Source: Enchytraeus crypticus
Lineage: Eukaryota; Annelida; Clitellata; Enchytraeida; Enchytraeidae
Assembly: GCA_905160935.1 (NCBI GenBank)
Contig: CAJHZI010000373.1
Coordinates: 188,501 to 252,500 of the forward strand
Direction: 5' to 3'
DNA length: 64,000 nucleotides
Made by a program: the position numbers and the translations under genes. This document shows, in pieces, positions 11,620 to 19,262 of the stretch. Positions within the stretch are counted from its first letter, which is position 1; the number at the start of each line of letters is the position of its first letter. A model generated the notes under the pieces. It was not told where the DNA came from, made no database searches, and worked only from the letters and a program-made list of their open reading frames with translations.

Positions 11620-14600
11620 TATCATGATGCACTCATTGGCTATTTAATTAGTTTAATAATTTCATTGTACTCACTGGCTACATAATTTTAGTGGAATAGT
11701 TTCTCTATACTCACGGGCTACATTTTTAATAGTGGAATAGTTTAAGTGTACTCACTGGCTAATAATTATTATTACTAATTATTAATAATTACTGATAATA
11801 ATTATTATCTATAGTGGAACAGTTTCTTTATACTCACTGCCTATTTTGCAGATGAACATTTGTTTCTCAGTGCAGGTTTTATCTTCGAATTCTCCGCCTC
11901 CCTGGATGTATACGCAGATGGTGTTGTCGTTGGGTTGACCGTTCTTCCACAGGCGGAATGTAGAAGGATTTCCATCCAACCAATATGACGTGGCATCATT
12001 TGTGGGATTAGTGAAATTCTTAACCAATCCAAACCAATACTTCTTGCCCGTCCTTGCAACACTATAATTACGAAAAATTCATATTAATAAAGATCTTCCT
12101 TAAAAGCACTCATTGTTTCAAACAACTTAGATTATATTGTAAACTAGGTGCAGGTATTAGGTAAAGCATTATAATATAAAAAGAAAAGAAAATTTTGACA
12201 AAATGCAAACCTCTTTCTGTCAGAGATATAAAAGTTCTGTTGTAAATTCACATTCGTTTGTTAAACCATTAAACATCTAAATGTTAGAGCCTTGTAAATC
12301 TGGTCTTCACGTTAAGCAGATTAACAAAAAGAAATCTTTCACCAAATTAAAGCGGTTATAATTTATTATTTCAACCGTAATCACGCCAGAACGTGAAATG
12401 ATTACGAAGAAGAAAACGGCTGAACCAGTCCCTTTTCGTTTTCTTTTAATATTTGTCGATACCATTGAGTTAATGAAATAAATCGGGCTGAAGCCAGTGG
12501 CGATGTTAAAAGATATTCGACCGCGGATCATTATGTGCGGGGATCAAATCCTAGGCTCTCCCATCACTGACGTCGCTTTCGAGTGAGGAAACTGACGTTC
12601 ACATTAGCTTTTTAAAACATAAAATAATTATAAATGAAATTATAATCCTGTTACTGATGATGATTAGGCTATCATCTGTTACTGATGATGATGATTATCA
12701 CCCGTTACTGATGATGATTATCACCTGTTATTGATGATGATTATCACCTGTTATTGATGATGAAGTCGTATTCATTCTGATCTGAGACACTCGCAAGCTC
12801 CGCCCCTGGCGTCACGTGACACAAGGACCTGGCCGTGTACCAGTCCTCCTGTGCCTCAGAGACGTAGTAGCAGTTAGTGGAGTAGATCAACCAGTACTCA
12901 GGGCAGCTCACCGTGGCTTTAGGAAAATAGTTGAGTAATAGCAACGATAAGAGTAACGATAATAGTAATAATAATAAATTAATAATAATAATCTTAATGA
13001 ATAATAATAATAATAATAATAATAATTACTACTAATAATAATTCTATGGCAGAGCCTGTCTATTGCACTACAGCGCTTTCTTGCTGTCTTGGCACATTGG
13101 CGAATGTGGCCTCCCAGAGAGTAGAGGAACTATTTTAAATATTTCTTTTTCATCTTTCTTTTAATTAAATAAAGTCTTTCTTTTTCTTTTATTTTTAGCC
13201 CAGGGCCATATACAGACCAGGGCAATAAATAATTTAATAACAATTATTATAATAATAATAATAATATTAATAATAATATCATTGAGAGTAATAACAATAA
13301 TATTGATAATGATAATACCAATAATAATAAGGCCAATAATAATAATAATTATAAATATAATTATTATTATATATATAATAAATTATTATAATATATATAT
13401 AATTATTATTATATATATAAATTATAATAATAATTATAAATATTATTATTATTATAATTATAATTGTAATAAATATAATAAAAATAATCGTTTTCATAAA
13501 ACCTCAGGTTCTTTACGCCCGGGGTAAAAAAATAAAATAACAAAATAAAAATAATATTTGAATTGTAGCTGTAAACAATAGCAACATCGTGCACTCTGGA
13601 AACAATAAAAATCCGACTAGCAAATTACAGAGGGTTCAATAAACGGTGCAAATTCAATATCCGAAAAATCAGCCAAAAGATAGCAAGATCAAAGAAGGCG
13701 GCTTACATTTCTAAGGTAACGTGTTTGCTCATTGAACGTAACTAAAATTAAAATATAAATAGGATCAACTAATTATACAGGTAAAATATAGTGTTTTTAA
13801 CCTACCGAAATAGGGCCCAAAATCAATAAATGTTCCTTCCAAACTAATACGAAATCACAGAATATCTGTTGAATGCGGATATTATATTTTATATATTAGG
13901 GTTCTAACGATATATTGCTTGTTGTACTAGCTAACGAATAGTGGATTCGATTGGTTGAAGGCGAATAGTATAAGAACTACGGGAACGAATGTATGACGAT
14001 AGGTTTTGCCAAGAGATGAGCGTCTCAAATTCTCTTTTACTTCCCATATACATGTACGACTCCTAAGTCAATATAATTAAGATTTAAAATATAGGCAATC
14101 AATCAATGATTACAACAATAAGCATGGAGAGGAAGGAGAAAGTATTGAAAACTTTCAAAACAGAAACTAGATAAGGAAACTATTTAGACACGTGCGGTAT
14201 GTCATGTCTGTGAGCTAAGTGCAAAACAAAAAAATAATAGTTTTTAAGCAATAAAAAAGACAGCCAAATAGCGACATATTAAAAACTGATATTTCGCAGT
14301 AGTAGGCCTATTGGCTAAACAGTAAAATCTTACATCTCTTTCCACGTGATGCGCCTACTTTAGATTCAAGCTGCAGCTTTTCCCACAAAACCCTTTTCAC
14401 GGGATTTACATTACAGACAGTGACGGCAGGGAATTCCAGTTCTGTGGCGGAAAGTACAGAGACAGAGACAGCCACAGGGTAACTGAAGTACCTTCTCGTC
14501 AACGAGTAGAGGTTATATACCATTCCACCAGTCCCAGCCAACAATATCAGACCCCAGAAGCATCTCTTAATTACCCCTATTAAGAAATCAATATACTAAT

Positions 14601-15503
14601 ATATAAAAATATAATATATTAATATAATATAATATGTTAATATATTATATTAATACATAATCGGCTGTATAAATATATTATAATATACATGTATAAATAA
14701 ATTATAATGTATTTATAATAAACTCCGATTTATATAGAATGACAATGTAGAGTTGTATTGACTTTGTATAGTCAAGAAAAGTAGAGGCAAAATACCATAA
14801 TCAGTGAAGGCAATATCCTGTGTAACAGCACGACCTCTCCTTGCCTCGCTTTCATTACTTCATTATTACTTCATTATTACTTCATGATTACATTACTATT
14901 ACTTCATTATTACTTCATTATTACTTCATTATCATCCCATTAGGACTTCATTACATATGTATAATATTATACTAATACATTGCATATACTATAATATTAT
15001 AGGTAGATTTACTTTTTAAACTTGTTGATCACTGTTCTGTAGATACACAACAGCTTGATCATCGTTCGGTTTTGTTTTGATTCGAAAAGGTTTAACGCCT
15101 GAATCTATCTTTGACATGAGGATAAGATAAGAAGTTTTAAGCTTAATGACGATAAAGTATTCGACCGCGGATCAGTATGTGCGGGGTTCAAATCCTGGGC
15201 TCTCCGGTCACTGACATTTCTTTCGAGTGAGAAACTGACATTAACACTAGTTCAAAAAAATCTAATTCTGTTTTACTATTTAATTAACATGTGATAATTA
15301 AAATTATCATTTTCATGAGATATTTAAATGCGGATCAAACCTCGGGATTGGAAGAACCGGGGTATCCCATGAGCAGAGGTGTCCTGATTCAGACTAGTAA
15401 GGACGGACCCGTAGCTGGGTCTGTGGACGGGGTCATCACGAGCCTGGGTTTGGGTCATACATCGATACAGTGGGTTGTTTGGTGGGCTTCTCCCATCGGC
15501 CAT
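1302..15503 (-). CDS. DEG/ENaC channel with C-type lectin and mucin insert, 13 exons, 959 aa
   Basis: Exons in transcript order: 15503-15341, 14576-14334, 12916-12748, 12052-11838, 11462-10313, 9266-9160, 8621-8458, 7642-7532, 6462-6330, 5737-5665, 2952-2895, 2479-2336, 1451-1302. All junctions are GT/AG, phases agree at all 12 introns, and the sum is 2880 nt (960 codons with stop). An in-frame TAA precedes the ATG. The product should be an amiloride-sensitive-type Na+ channel subunit with both termini cytosolic. Seen: HG gating motif at residues 45-46, TM1 about 60-82, FPAVTVCN after TM1, C-type lectin about 137-263, Thr/Ser-rich region 265-525, Cys cluster 535-561, ASC ectodomain about 620-905 (YGNCYIFN, PYGDC, CGCAD, CNCPERC, SWPNE) and TM2 about 911-940 with GGILGLWFG. 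The roughly 510-residue insert is not part of any ASC architecture I know. Seven exons match ASC signatures independently. Ligand and partners are unknown. Confidence 0.92.
1474..1701 (-). repeat. SINE-2 copy
   Basis: tRNA-like B box GGTTCGAATCCC on the minus strand inside a conserved unit of about 230 bp. It lies in the last intron of the channel gene. Confidence 0.75.
1738..1890 (-). repeat. Dispersed repeat related to 33575-33785
   Basis: Shares the GGCAGGTTCAAGG block and the following 120 bp with the copy at 33575-33785. Confidence 0.6.
2165..2300. repeat. ATT/AGT trinucleotide microsatellite
   Basis: Long ATT and TAG triplet runs next to channel exon 12. No coding meaning. Confidence 0.9.
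2336..9266 (-). CDS. Channel gene exons 6-12: ASC ectodomain
   Basis: Exons 9266-9160 (HNPIYGNCYIFN), 8621-8458 (GLKMLLNIDQDEY), 7642-7532 (PYGDC), 6462-6330 (CEKSCYQ, CGCADVNMP), 5737-5665 (CNCPERC), 2952-2895 (ASWPNE) and 2479-2336 (LIKLEVYYDTLTYE). These are the diagnostic blocks of the DEG/ENaC extracellular domain in the right order. The 58-nt exon 11 was found from the expected SWP block and restores the phase between exons 10 and 12. Confidence 0.92.
2972..3080. repeat. 9-bp tandem repeat (ATTATTGC-type)
   Basis: Repeated ATTATTGCA units directly upstream (minus sense) of channel exon 11. Confidence 0.85.
3171..3304 (-). repeat. SINE-1 copy
   Basis: tRNA-derived unit of about 135 bp. 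In sense it reads GCCAGTGGCGATGTCGG, then a B box GGTTCAAATCC, then the tail GAGTGAGGAAACTGACGTTA. In a channel-gene intron. Confidence 0.8.
4018..4119 (-). repeat. SINE-2 fragment
   Basis: Only the central block with ACTCTCAGATCAGC and CCTCAGGA is kept. Confidence 0.6.
4120..4206. repeat. AAT microsatellite and hairpin beside TE fragment
   Basis: An AAT run is followed by TTATTCTTATTCTTA and its inverted copy AAGAATAAGAATAA around a short GACT-type loop, forming a hairpin just before the element at 4207. Confidence 0.7.
4207..4670 (+). mobile_element. 3' part of an autonomous retroelement-like ORF with A-rich tail
   Basis: An open frame (4207-4581) with LVPWCNGK, VWDVTVIDT, ETMGP and FLWQRLS resembles a recurring C-terminal segment of invertebrate retroelement proteins, from memory and not checked. 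The sequence then runs through CCAGGTTCTTTACACCGGGG to an A tract. The same 3' end recurs at 13480-13535. The 5' part is missing. It lies inside a channel-gene intron on the opposite strand. Confidence 0.55.
4685..5194 (+). mobile_element. Unidentified ORF, probably TE-derived
   Basis: An open frame of about 170 codons, Ser-rich and Gln-rich, with no domain I recognise. It sits between AAT runs and TE fragments in a channel-gene intron, so I take it as part of a mobile element and not a host gene. Confidence 0.35.
5352..5558 (+). repeat. Dispersed repeat shared with 13040-13232
   Basis: Blocks CAGAGTGTAGAGGAA, TTTTAATTAAATAAAG and GCCCAGGGCCCTTTACAG recur in the same order at 13040-13232. 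Confidence 0.7.
5928..6185 (-). repeat. GAT-tailed dispersed repeat (family 3)
   Basis: Reverse copy starting with a CAT run and ending at CACGTGCAGTC. Confidence 0.75.
6559..6698 (-). repeat. SINE-1 copy
   Basis: Full-length, in the channel-gene intron between exons 9 and 8. Confidence 0.85.
7145..7282 (-). repeat. SINE-1 copy
   Basis: Full-length, in the same intron as the copy at 6559-6698. Confidence 0.85.
8050..8278 (-). repeat. SINE-2 copy
   Basis: Full-length, closely matching 1474-1701. In the intron downstream of channel exon 7. Confidence 0.75.
8609..8790. repeat. Tandem repeat (about 48 bp, 4 copies) overlapping channel exon 7 acceptor
   Basis: Four units each contain CATCTTCAGTCC followed by a GTGACGTCA-like block. 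The first unit includes the real exon-7 acceptor and its first 11 coding bases (GACTGAAGATG on the minus strand); the other three carry the same sequence upstream of it. Confidence 0.85.
8996..9122. repeat. Minisatellite, about 30-bp unit, 4 copies
   Basis: Imperfect units of TTGACTTCATAGCACAATAT next to channel exon 6. Confidence 0.75.
10313..11462 (-). CDS. Channel gene exon 5: mucin-like region, Cys cluster, start of ASC ectodomain
   Basis: One 1150-nt exon, residues 264-647. The first part is rich in Thr/Ser/Pro, as in O-glycosylated stalks, and contains three 11-residue repeats (322-353) and seven 13-residue repeats (399-489). A compact cluster CCCHCC with three more Cys follows (535-561). 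An acidic linker then leads into LGYAIADLILSCEFHEEEC, the first conserved cysteine motif of the ASC ectodomain. Because mucin and ASC signature share one uninterrupted exon, the fusion does not depend on any splice prediction on this side. Confidence 0.92.
10786..11058 (-). repeat. 39-bp coding minisatellite (13-residue mucin repeat)
   Basis: Seven units of the pattern TTSQTTIPPVTSx within channel exon 5. The first units are nearly identical and later ones diverge, as in a recently expanding VNTR. Confidence 0.9.
11191..11289 (-). repeat. 33-bp coding minisatellite (11-residue repeat)
   Basis: Three units resembling SKQVTSANDVT in channel exon 5. Each DNA unit carries TGACGTCA-like palindromes. 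Confidence 0.85.
11550..11625. repeat. CT microsatellite
   Basis: CTCTGTCT-type run between channel exons 4 and 5. Confidence 0.9.
11838..12916 (-). CDS. Channel gene exons 3-4: C-type lectin domain module
   Basis: Exons 12916-12748 and 12052-11838. The two-exon module begins and ends at phase 1, so it can be inserted without breaking the frame. Seen: CPEYW opening with an extra Cys pair (long form), W..AR..C, YWFGL in the WIGL position, WLDG, QPND in the EPN/QPD position, FEDKTC in the WND position and the closing FICK. Six cysteines (140, 151, 168, 239, 252, 260) fit three disulfides. Only part of the calcium site survives (QPN kept, WND replaced by FED, no Glu before the middle Cys), so the sugar specificity is uncertain. 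The first acceptor has a short pyrimidine tract. Confidence 0.88.
12487..12613 (+). repeat. SINE-1 copy
   Basis: Lies between the two C-type lectin exons, opposite to gene sense. Confidence 0.8.
12660..12765. repeat. TGATGATGATTATCACC tandem repeat
   Basis: Several units of about 26 bp. The last one contains the donor of channel exon 3. Confidence 0.75.
13040..13232 (+). repeat. Dispersed repeat shared with 5352-5558
   Basis: Same ordered blocks, flanked by AAT runs at both ends (12960-13040 and 13240-13470). Confidence 0.7.
13240..13540. repeat. AT-rich microsatellite and retroelement 3' end
   Basis: ATT/TA runs lead into CCTCAGGTTCTTTACGCCCGG and an A tract, the same tail as at 4610-4660. 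Confidence 0.7.
13578..13685 (+). repeat. Dispersed repeat (family 5)
   Basis: Diverged copy of a unit also seen at 30420-30540 and 42725-42842, recognised by CACTCTGGAAAC and AACGGTGCAAATTC. Confidence 0.55.
14334..14576 (-). CDS. Channel gene exon 2: TM1 and post-TM1 motif
   Basis: Encodes residues 55-135. RCFWGLILLAGTGGMVY is TM1, and FPAVTVCNVNP is the conserved stretch just outside the membrane. It enters at phase 1 and leaves at phase 1 (AGAT|GTAAGA). In ordinary DEG/ENaC proteins the finger and palm region would follow; here the next phase-compatible exon is the C-type lectin. Confidence 0.9.
14853..14950. repeat. CATTATTACTT tandem repeat
   Basis: 11-bp units in channel intron 1. 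Confidence 0.8.
15144..15251 (+). repeat. SINE-1 copy, 5' truncated
   Basis: Starts near the A-box region. Lies in channel intron 1. Confidence 0.75.
15341..15503 (-). CDS. Channel gene exon 1: start codon and cytosolic N-terminus
   Basis: 54 codons plus one base (phase 1). It ends with the motif TSAHGIPRFF. His-Gly at residues 45-46 is the conserved DEG/ENaC gating motif, normally about 15-20 residues before TM1, as here. The donor is G|GTTTGA. A TAA lies in frame upstream of the ATG, so 15503 is the first usable start unless a 5' UTR intron intervenes. Confidence 0.88.
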
Positions 15504-16405
15504 TCTCTCGTGAACCGTTAGAGAGAGAAATATGTTTTATTTCACAAAATTTAACAAAATTCATAGAGTAAGCATATCTATGAACGTGTGACAAATAACA
15601 TTAGATAAGCATTATCAGAATCATAGTAATAAATGCAATACTTCTTGTAAGTGCAAAATAAAACGAAAAATGCGCATAAGAAATTAAATAAAAACTAGGC
15701 CATCAAAGTGGACGTAAGGCGTCCTATCCGGTTGAATACCCATTTTTCACTCCAGTTTAGCTTTCCGGCAAATGACTCTGAGAGAGCCCAAATCGTTTGC
15801 AAGTTATTATACACAACCATTTTTATGAATTGACAAAATTTAAAATAATTTACAAGAAGTTTTCTAAATCATCGTAAAACGTACAAGTGTTTGGTTTACC
15901 GTTAGTTAACTCATAGAGTTAAGTCTACATGACCGCGAATGATTCTCTGATAAACGTCTGAAGATTTCTTGCAAACTTTACACACATGAATGTTGTATTA
16001 GCTAAAATGTAGAAGATAATATACAAAGGCTTATACAAAAGATTTAAAATTTACTTTAAAGCTCTACAACCAAGCCCAATGTCAGTTTCTCTACAAAAAG
16101 GCCACCTACCCCTATGCAGATTGGTTAGCTAGAATTCTTAACAACATAGACTAACCAAGAGGCAAAGTGTTTTACTTAAAGTTTAAGCATTTTTATACTT
16201 AAAGCATAACCTAAAGGTTTTGGTAGGCTTACAATTACAAATGAGCCTAAATTATATGGATGATCTTAATTTTATATAATCATTATTATATAACTATTAA
16301 CAAATTTATGAAAACTCAATTCGAATTTTTAAAATGTCAAAAAGTATAACAGCATAACTAAAATACACAACAATGGAAGTTTGGTTATCAATAATTTATT
16401 AAATA

Positions 16406-16843
16406 ATACCTCACGAATCAGCGGAAACTGTATCCTGAGTGACAAAGTGGACTTATAAAAATAATTATAATTAAAATAATTAAAATTTAAAATAATTAAA
16501 ATTTAATTAAAATAATTTATTAAATTAAATTAGATAATAATGTGTGTTTCTCAAATTAGAGTCTATTCGAATTGAATGTTCTGTCGTCGCACACCTGAAG
16601 TAGGCCTAAGGGATATTAAGTTATGGCTTATTTTCACTCTTCGTTTCTTGTCAAAGAACACTGAGCAATGTAACCGTAGATTGAAATGCATAACACCGTG
16701 AGATCTCCTTTCTCTCCTCTCTCTCTCACTTTCTTTCTTTCTCTCTCTCTCTCTCTCACTCTCTTTCTCATTCTACGTGTCTCTGTTCATCTCTCTCTTT
16801 CTTTCTCTCTCTCTCTCTCTCTCTCTCTACGTGACTCACTTCG

Positions 16844-16886
<43 letters not shown>

Positions 16887-17037
16887 GTGCCATACTTGGA
16901 CTCTCTCTCCTTCTTTCTCTCTCTCTCTCTCTTCCTCTTTTCTCTCTCTCTCTCTCTCTCTCTACGTGTCTTACTTCGTCTCTGCCTTTCTCTCTCTCCC
17001 GCCTCTTACATTTCATTTCTCTCTCCTGCTGTCTACC

Positions 17038-17086
<49 letters not shown>

Positions 17087-17136
17087 CTCTCACACTTTGT
17101 CACTCAGGATACAGTTTCCGCTGATTCGTGAGGTAT
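16406..17136. repeat. 44-bp perfect inverted repeat flanking a CT-rich core
   Basis: Arms 16406-16449 and 17093-17136 are identical in inverted orientation (44 of 44). Similarity continues outward after a gap (GGTTATCAAT against GGTATCAAT). The core holds CT microsatellites broken by TACGTG. No target duplication is evident. Confidence 0.85.
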
Positions 17137-17836
17137 ATTGATACCAATGATCACATCCAGTGATCCCTATATTGTTGCTATTTTGTATTGAGATAATGCA
17201 TGTGCATTGCGGGTATGTCGATTTTGTATCTTCTATTCCACGTGATAAGTAAGTCTAAAAAGTAATCGAATTTCAAATTAAAACATTTAACTAAAACTGT
17301 GCAACAAAGCATCAGGTTTAATGCAATGAGATGTGTTCGGAATTTACCTTATACAAGGGTCTCCACCCAATTTATCAACAATTAATTATTTGTAACTGTA
17401 AACATTTTGTAATTTTTCTCTGATATTTTATATTCGTAAATTATTTCTACGGACGTAACAGACAAAAATATGCTACACGTATTTGGCATGGAGACTTAAA
17501 ACTCCCTATACTACTCCCTCTGGCAGGCCAGTGGCATATAAAAATGCTACATATTTTTATCTCATACTTAGTCCATGTCAAAATAACAAAAAACTTCAAA
17601 ACTACTCTAAAACTACCATAAGGTATTAGGCCCCTACATTAAGAGAGATATTTACTGCAATAGCAGCTTCTAGTTTGCGCGATTTGCATATACGAAAGTA
17701 GATAAAAACTGACGCCATAAAAATTAAATGCCTAACCCGCATGTTGTAAAGGGTAATGAAAAACTATCTCAAACCATATTTTCCTGACAGTTAATTAGCA
17801 TACCTTAGTAGGCCTTTTCCTAAATCAAAGGGAATG

Positions 17837-17965
17837 TTATAGATGATTTAAATATCCACACATATGTGGACATGAATAGGAAATGGAAGAAATAGATGAT
17901 TGTTGACGTTTTATACCATGGACTTGCCAGTAGGCAGTGCACTAAAGAGAAGAGAATAGATTCAT
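17837..17965 (+). mobile_element. LINE 3' terminal fragment
   Basis: Matches the coding end seen at 57832-58100 (ATTTAAATATCCACACATAT, then CCATGGACTTGCCAGTAGGC). Only the last about 130 bp remain. Confidence 0.65.
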
Positions 17966-18842
17966 CTCTGTTCATGAGTGAAAATAATTAAATTTGGTCC
18001 CTTTGTGACAATATCGATTAGATCTTAACCCCAGTGCAGTTAGGTCTTATGAGCCTTCATATGGACCTTGAATTGAGACTAGAATTAATACTCCACATTT
18101 GATTGAAGAAAATCAATGTTAACTTAGACGCTGACGTCACAGTTATAGCTCAGAAAGTGACATCAATTATATGCACGGCTATTAAAATAGTTGAATGAGT
18201 GGCAGCAGACATTTAGAGCCAGTGCTATTTAAAGTTATGTCATTATCAGAGCGAAATAGAAAGAAATTCTATGTCTGTTTATATTGATAAAAGTCATAAA
18301 CATTACAAAAACTATTCGCAATAAAATCGTTTTACACAATAAATCCATTTTTCACTGCATCGCAGTGGTTTATTCCATTGCAGCGTTGGGCCATTTCTTG
18401 CGAGATCGATAATGTTTTGCAGGAAATCAATCAATAAGACATCGATGAATGGGCCATTGTTCTCGGCGATACTGTTCTCTAATGGACACTTTATTCTGTA
18501 CTGATCAATGATGTCGGCTTTCCTCTGAACCCTCTTATACAGCAATCAGTCATAATAAGAACCGAAGAGGTTATCGATCTGATTTCTGTAAGGCGTTTTA
18601 TTTATGTTAATTGTCGTATAAAATTCCCTTCAATGAAAGTCTCCTATGCACTGGTCCATGATAATATTTAAGTTCCGTAGCCATTTGCCTTCGTATGGGG
18701 TCTAGAAGGCCTGAGAACAAATACTGAGGAGTAGGTTTGATAAGATTAAACATGGAGAATATATAGGTCGATAGATGATAGAAGATTTAAGTAAAACAAG
18801 CGACACATCATTATTCACTATTATTTTTGTCAGTTTGCATCC

Positions 18843-18860
18843 TCTCTCTCTCTCTCTCTG

Positions 18861-18897
<37 letters not shown>
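18843..18897. repeat. CT microsatellite
   Basis: Simple CT run. Confidence 0.9.
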
Positions 18898-18902
<5 letters not shown>

Positions 18903-19262
18903 CAGAGTCGGCGTTTAGTTCACTGTTATAAAATTTACTAAACCATTATCAAACTCGCTAAAATTCTACAATTACCCAAAATTATCCAAAAAGAAGTTGA
19001 TGTCAATGGTAGTGGTACTCATTGCCGCATTCTTAGATTACTGCAATCATAGCATTATAGTTTCCTTCGTATCCTTCGCATTAATAAAAGATCTACAAGA
19101 ATCTGTTTTGTTTGAATTTCCGGTACTCTTCCTTACCGTCAAAAGTTTTACATTTAATCCACTCATTGAGACTTATTCAAGTTATAATCACTTTGTGAAA
19201 GTTTAACTGTCAAGCCCTAAACGTACATATTACACTGCTCGCTTGATACTAGTTTATCTCTC

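Larger units (their letters stand above)
15504..19262. other. Intergenic, channel gene 5' side to L1 3' end
   Basis: Holds a 44-bp perfect inverted repeat around a CT-rich core (16406-17136), a LINE tail (17837-17965), a CT run (18843-18897) and otherwise AT-rich DNA. The channel promoter must lie here, but I cannot place it. Confidence 0.6.

Noticed and set aside
13279-13594. Ile/Tyr/Asn-rich frames on both strands
   Set aside because: AT microsatellite translation.
15291-15521. Plus-strand frame of 76 codons
   Set aside because: Shadow of channel exon 1, which reads convincingly on the minus strand.
16686-17141. Long Ser/Leu-rich or Arg/Glu-rich frames on both strands
   Set aside because: Produced by CT/GA dinucleotide repeats.
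18312-18545. Open frame of 77 codons on the minus strand between the channel gene and L1
   Set aside because: Looks somewhat protein-like, but I recognise no family and found no splice partner.
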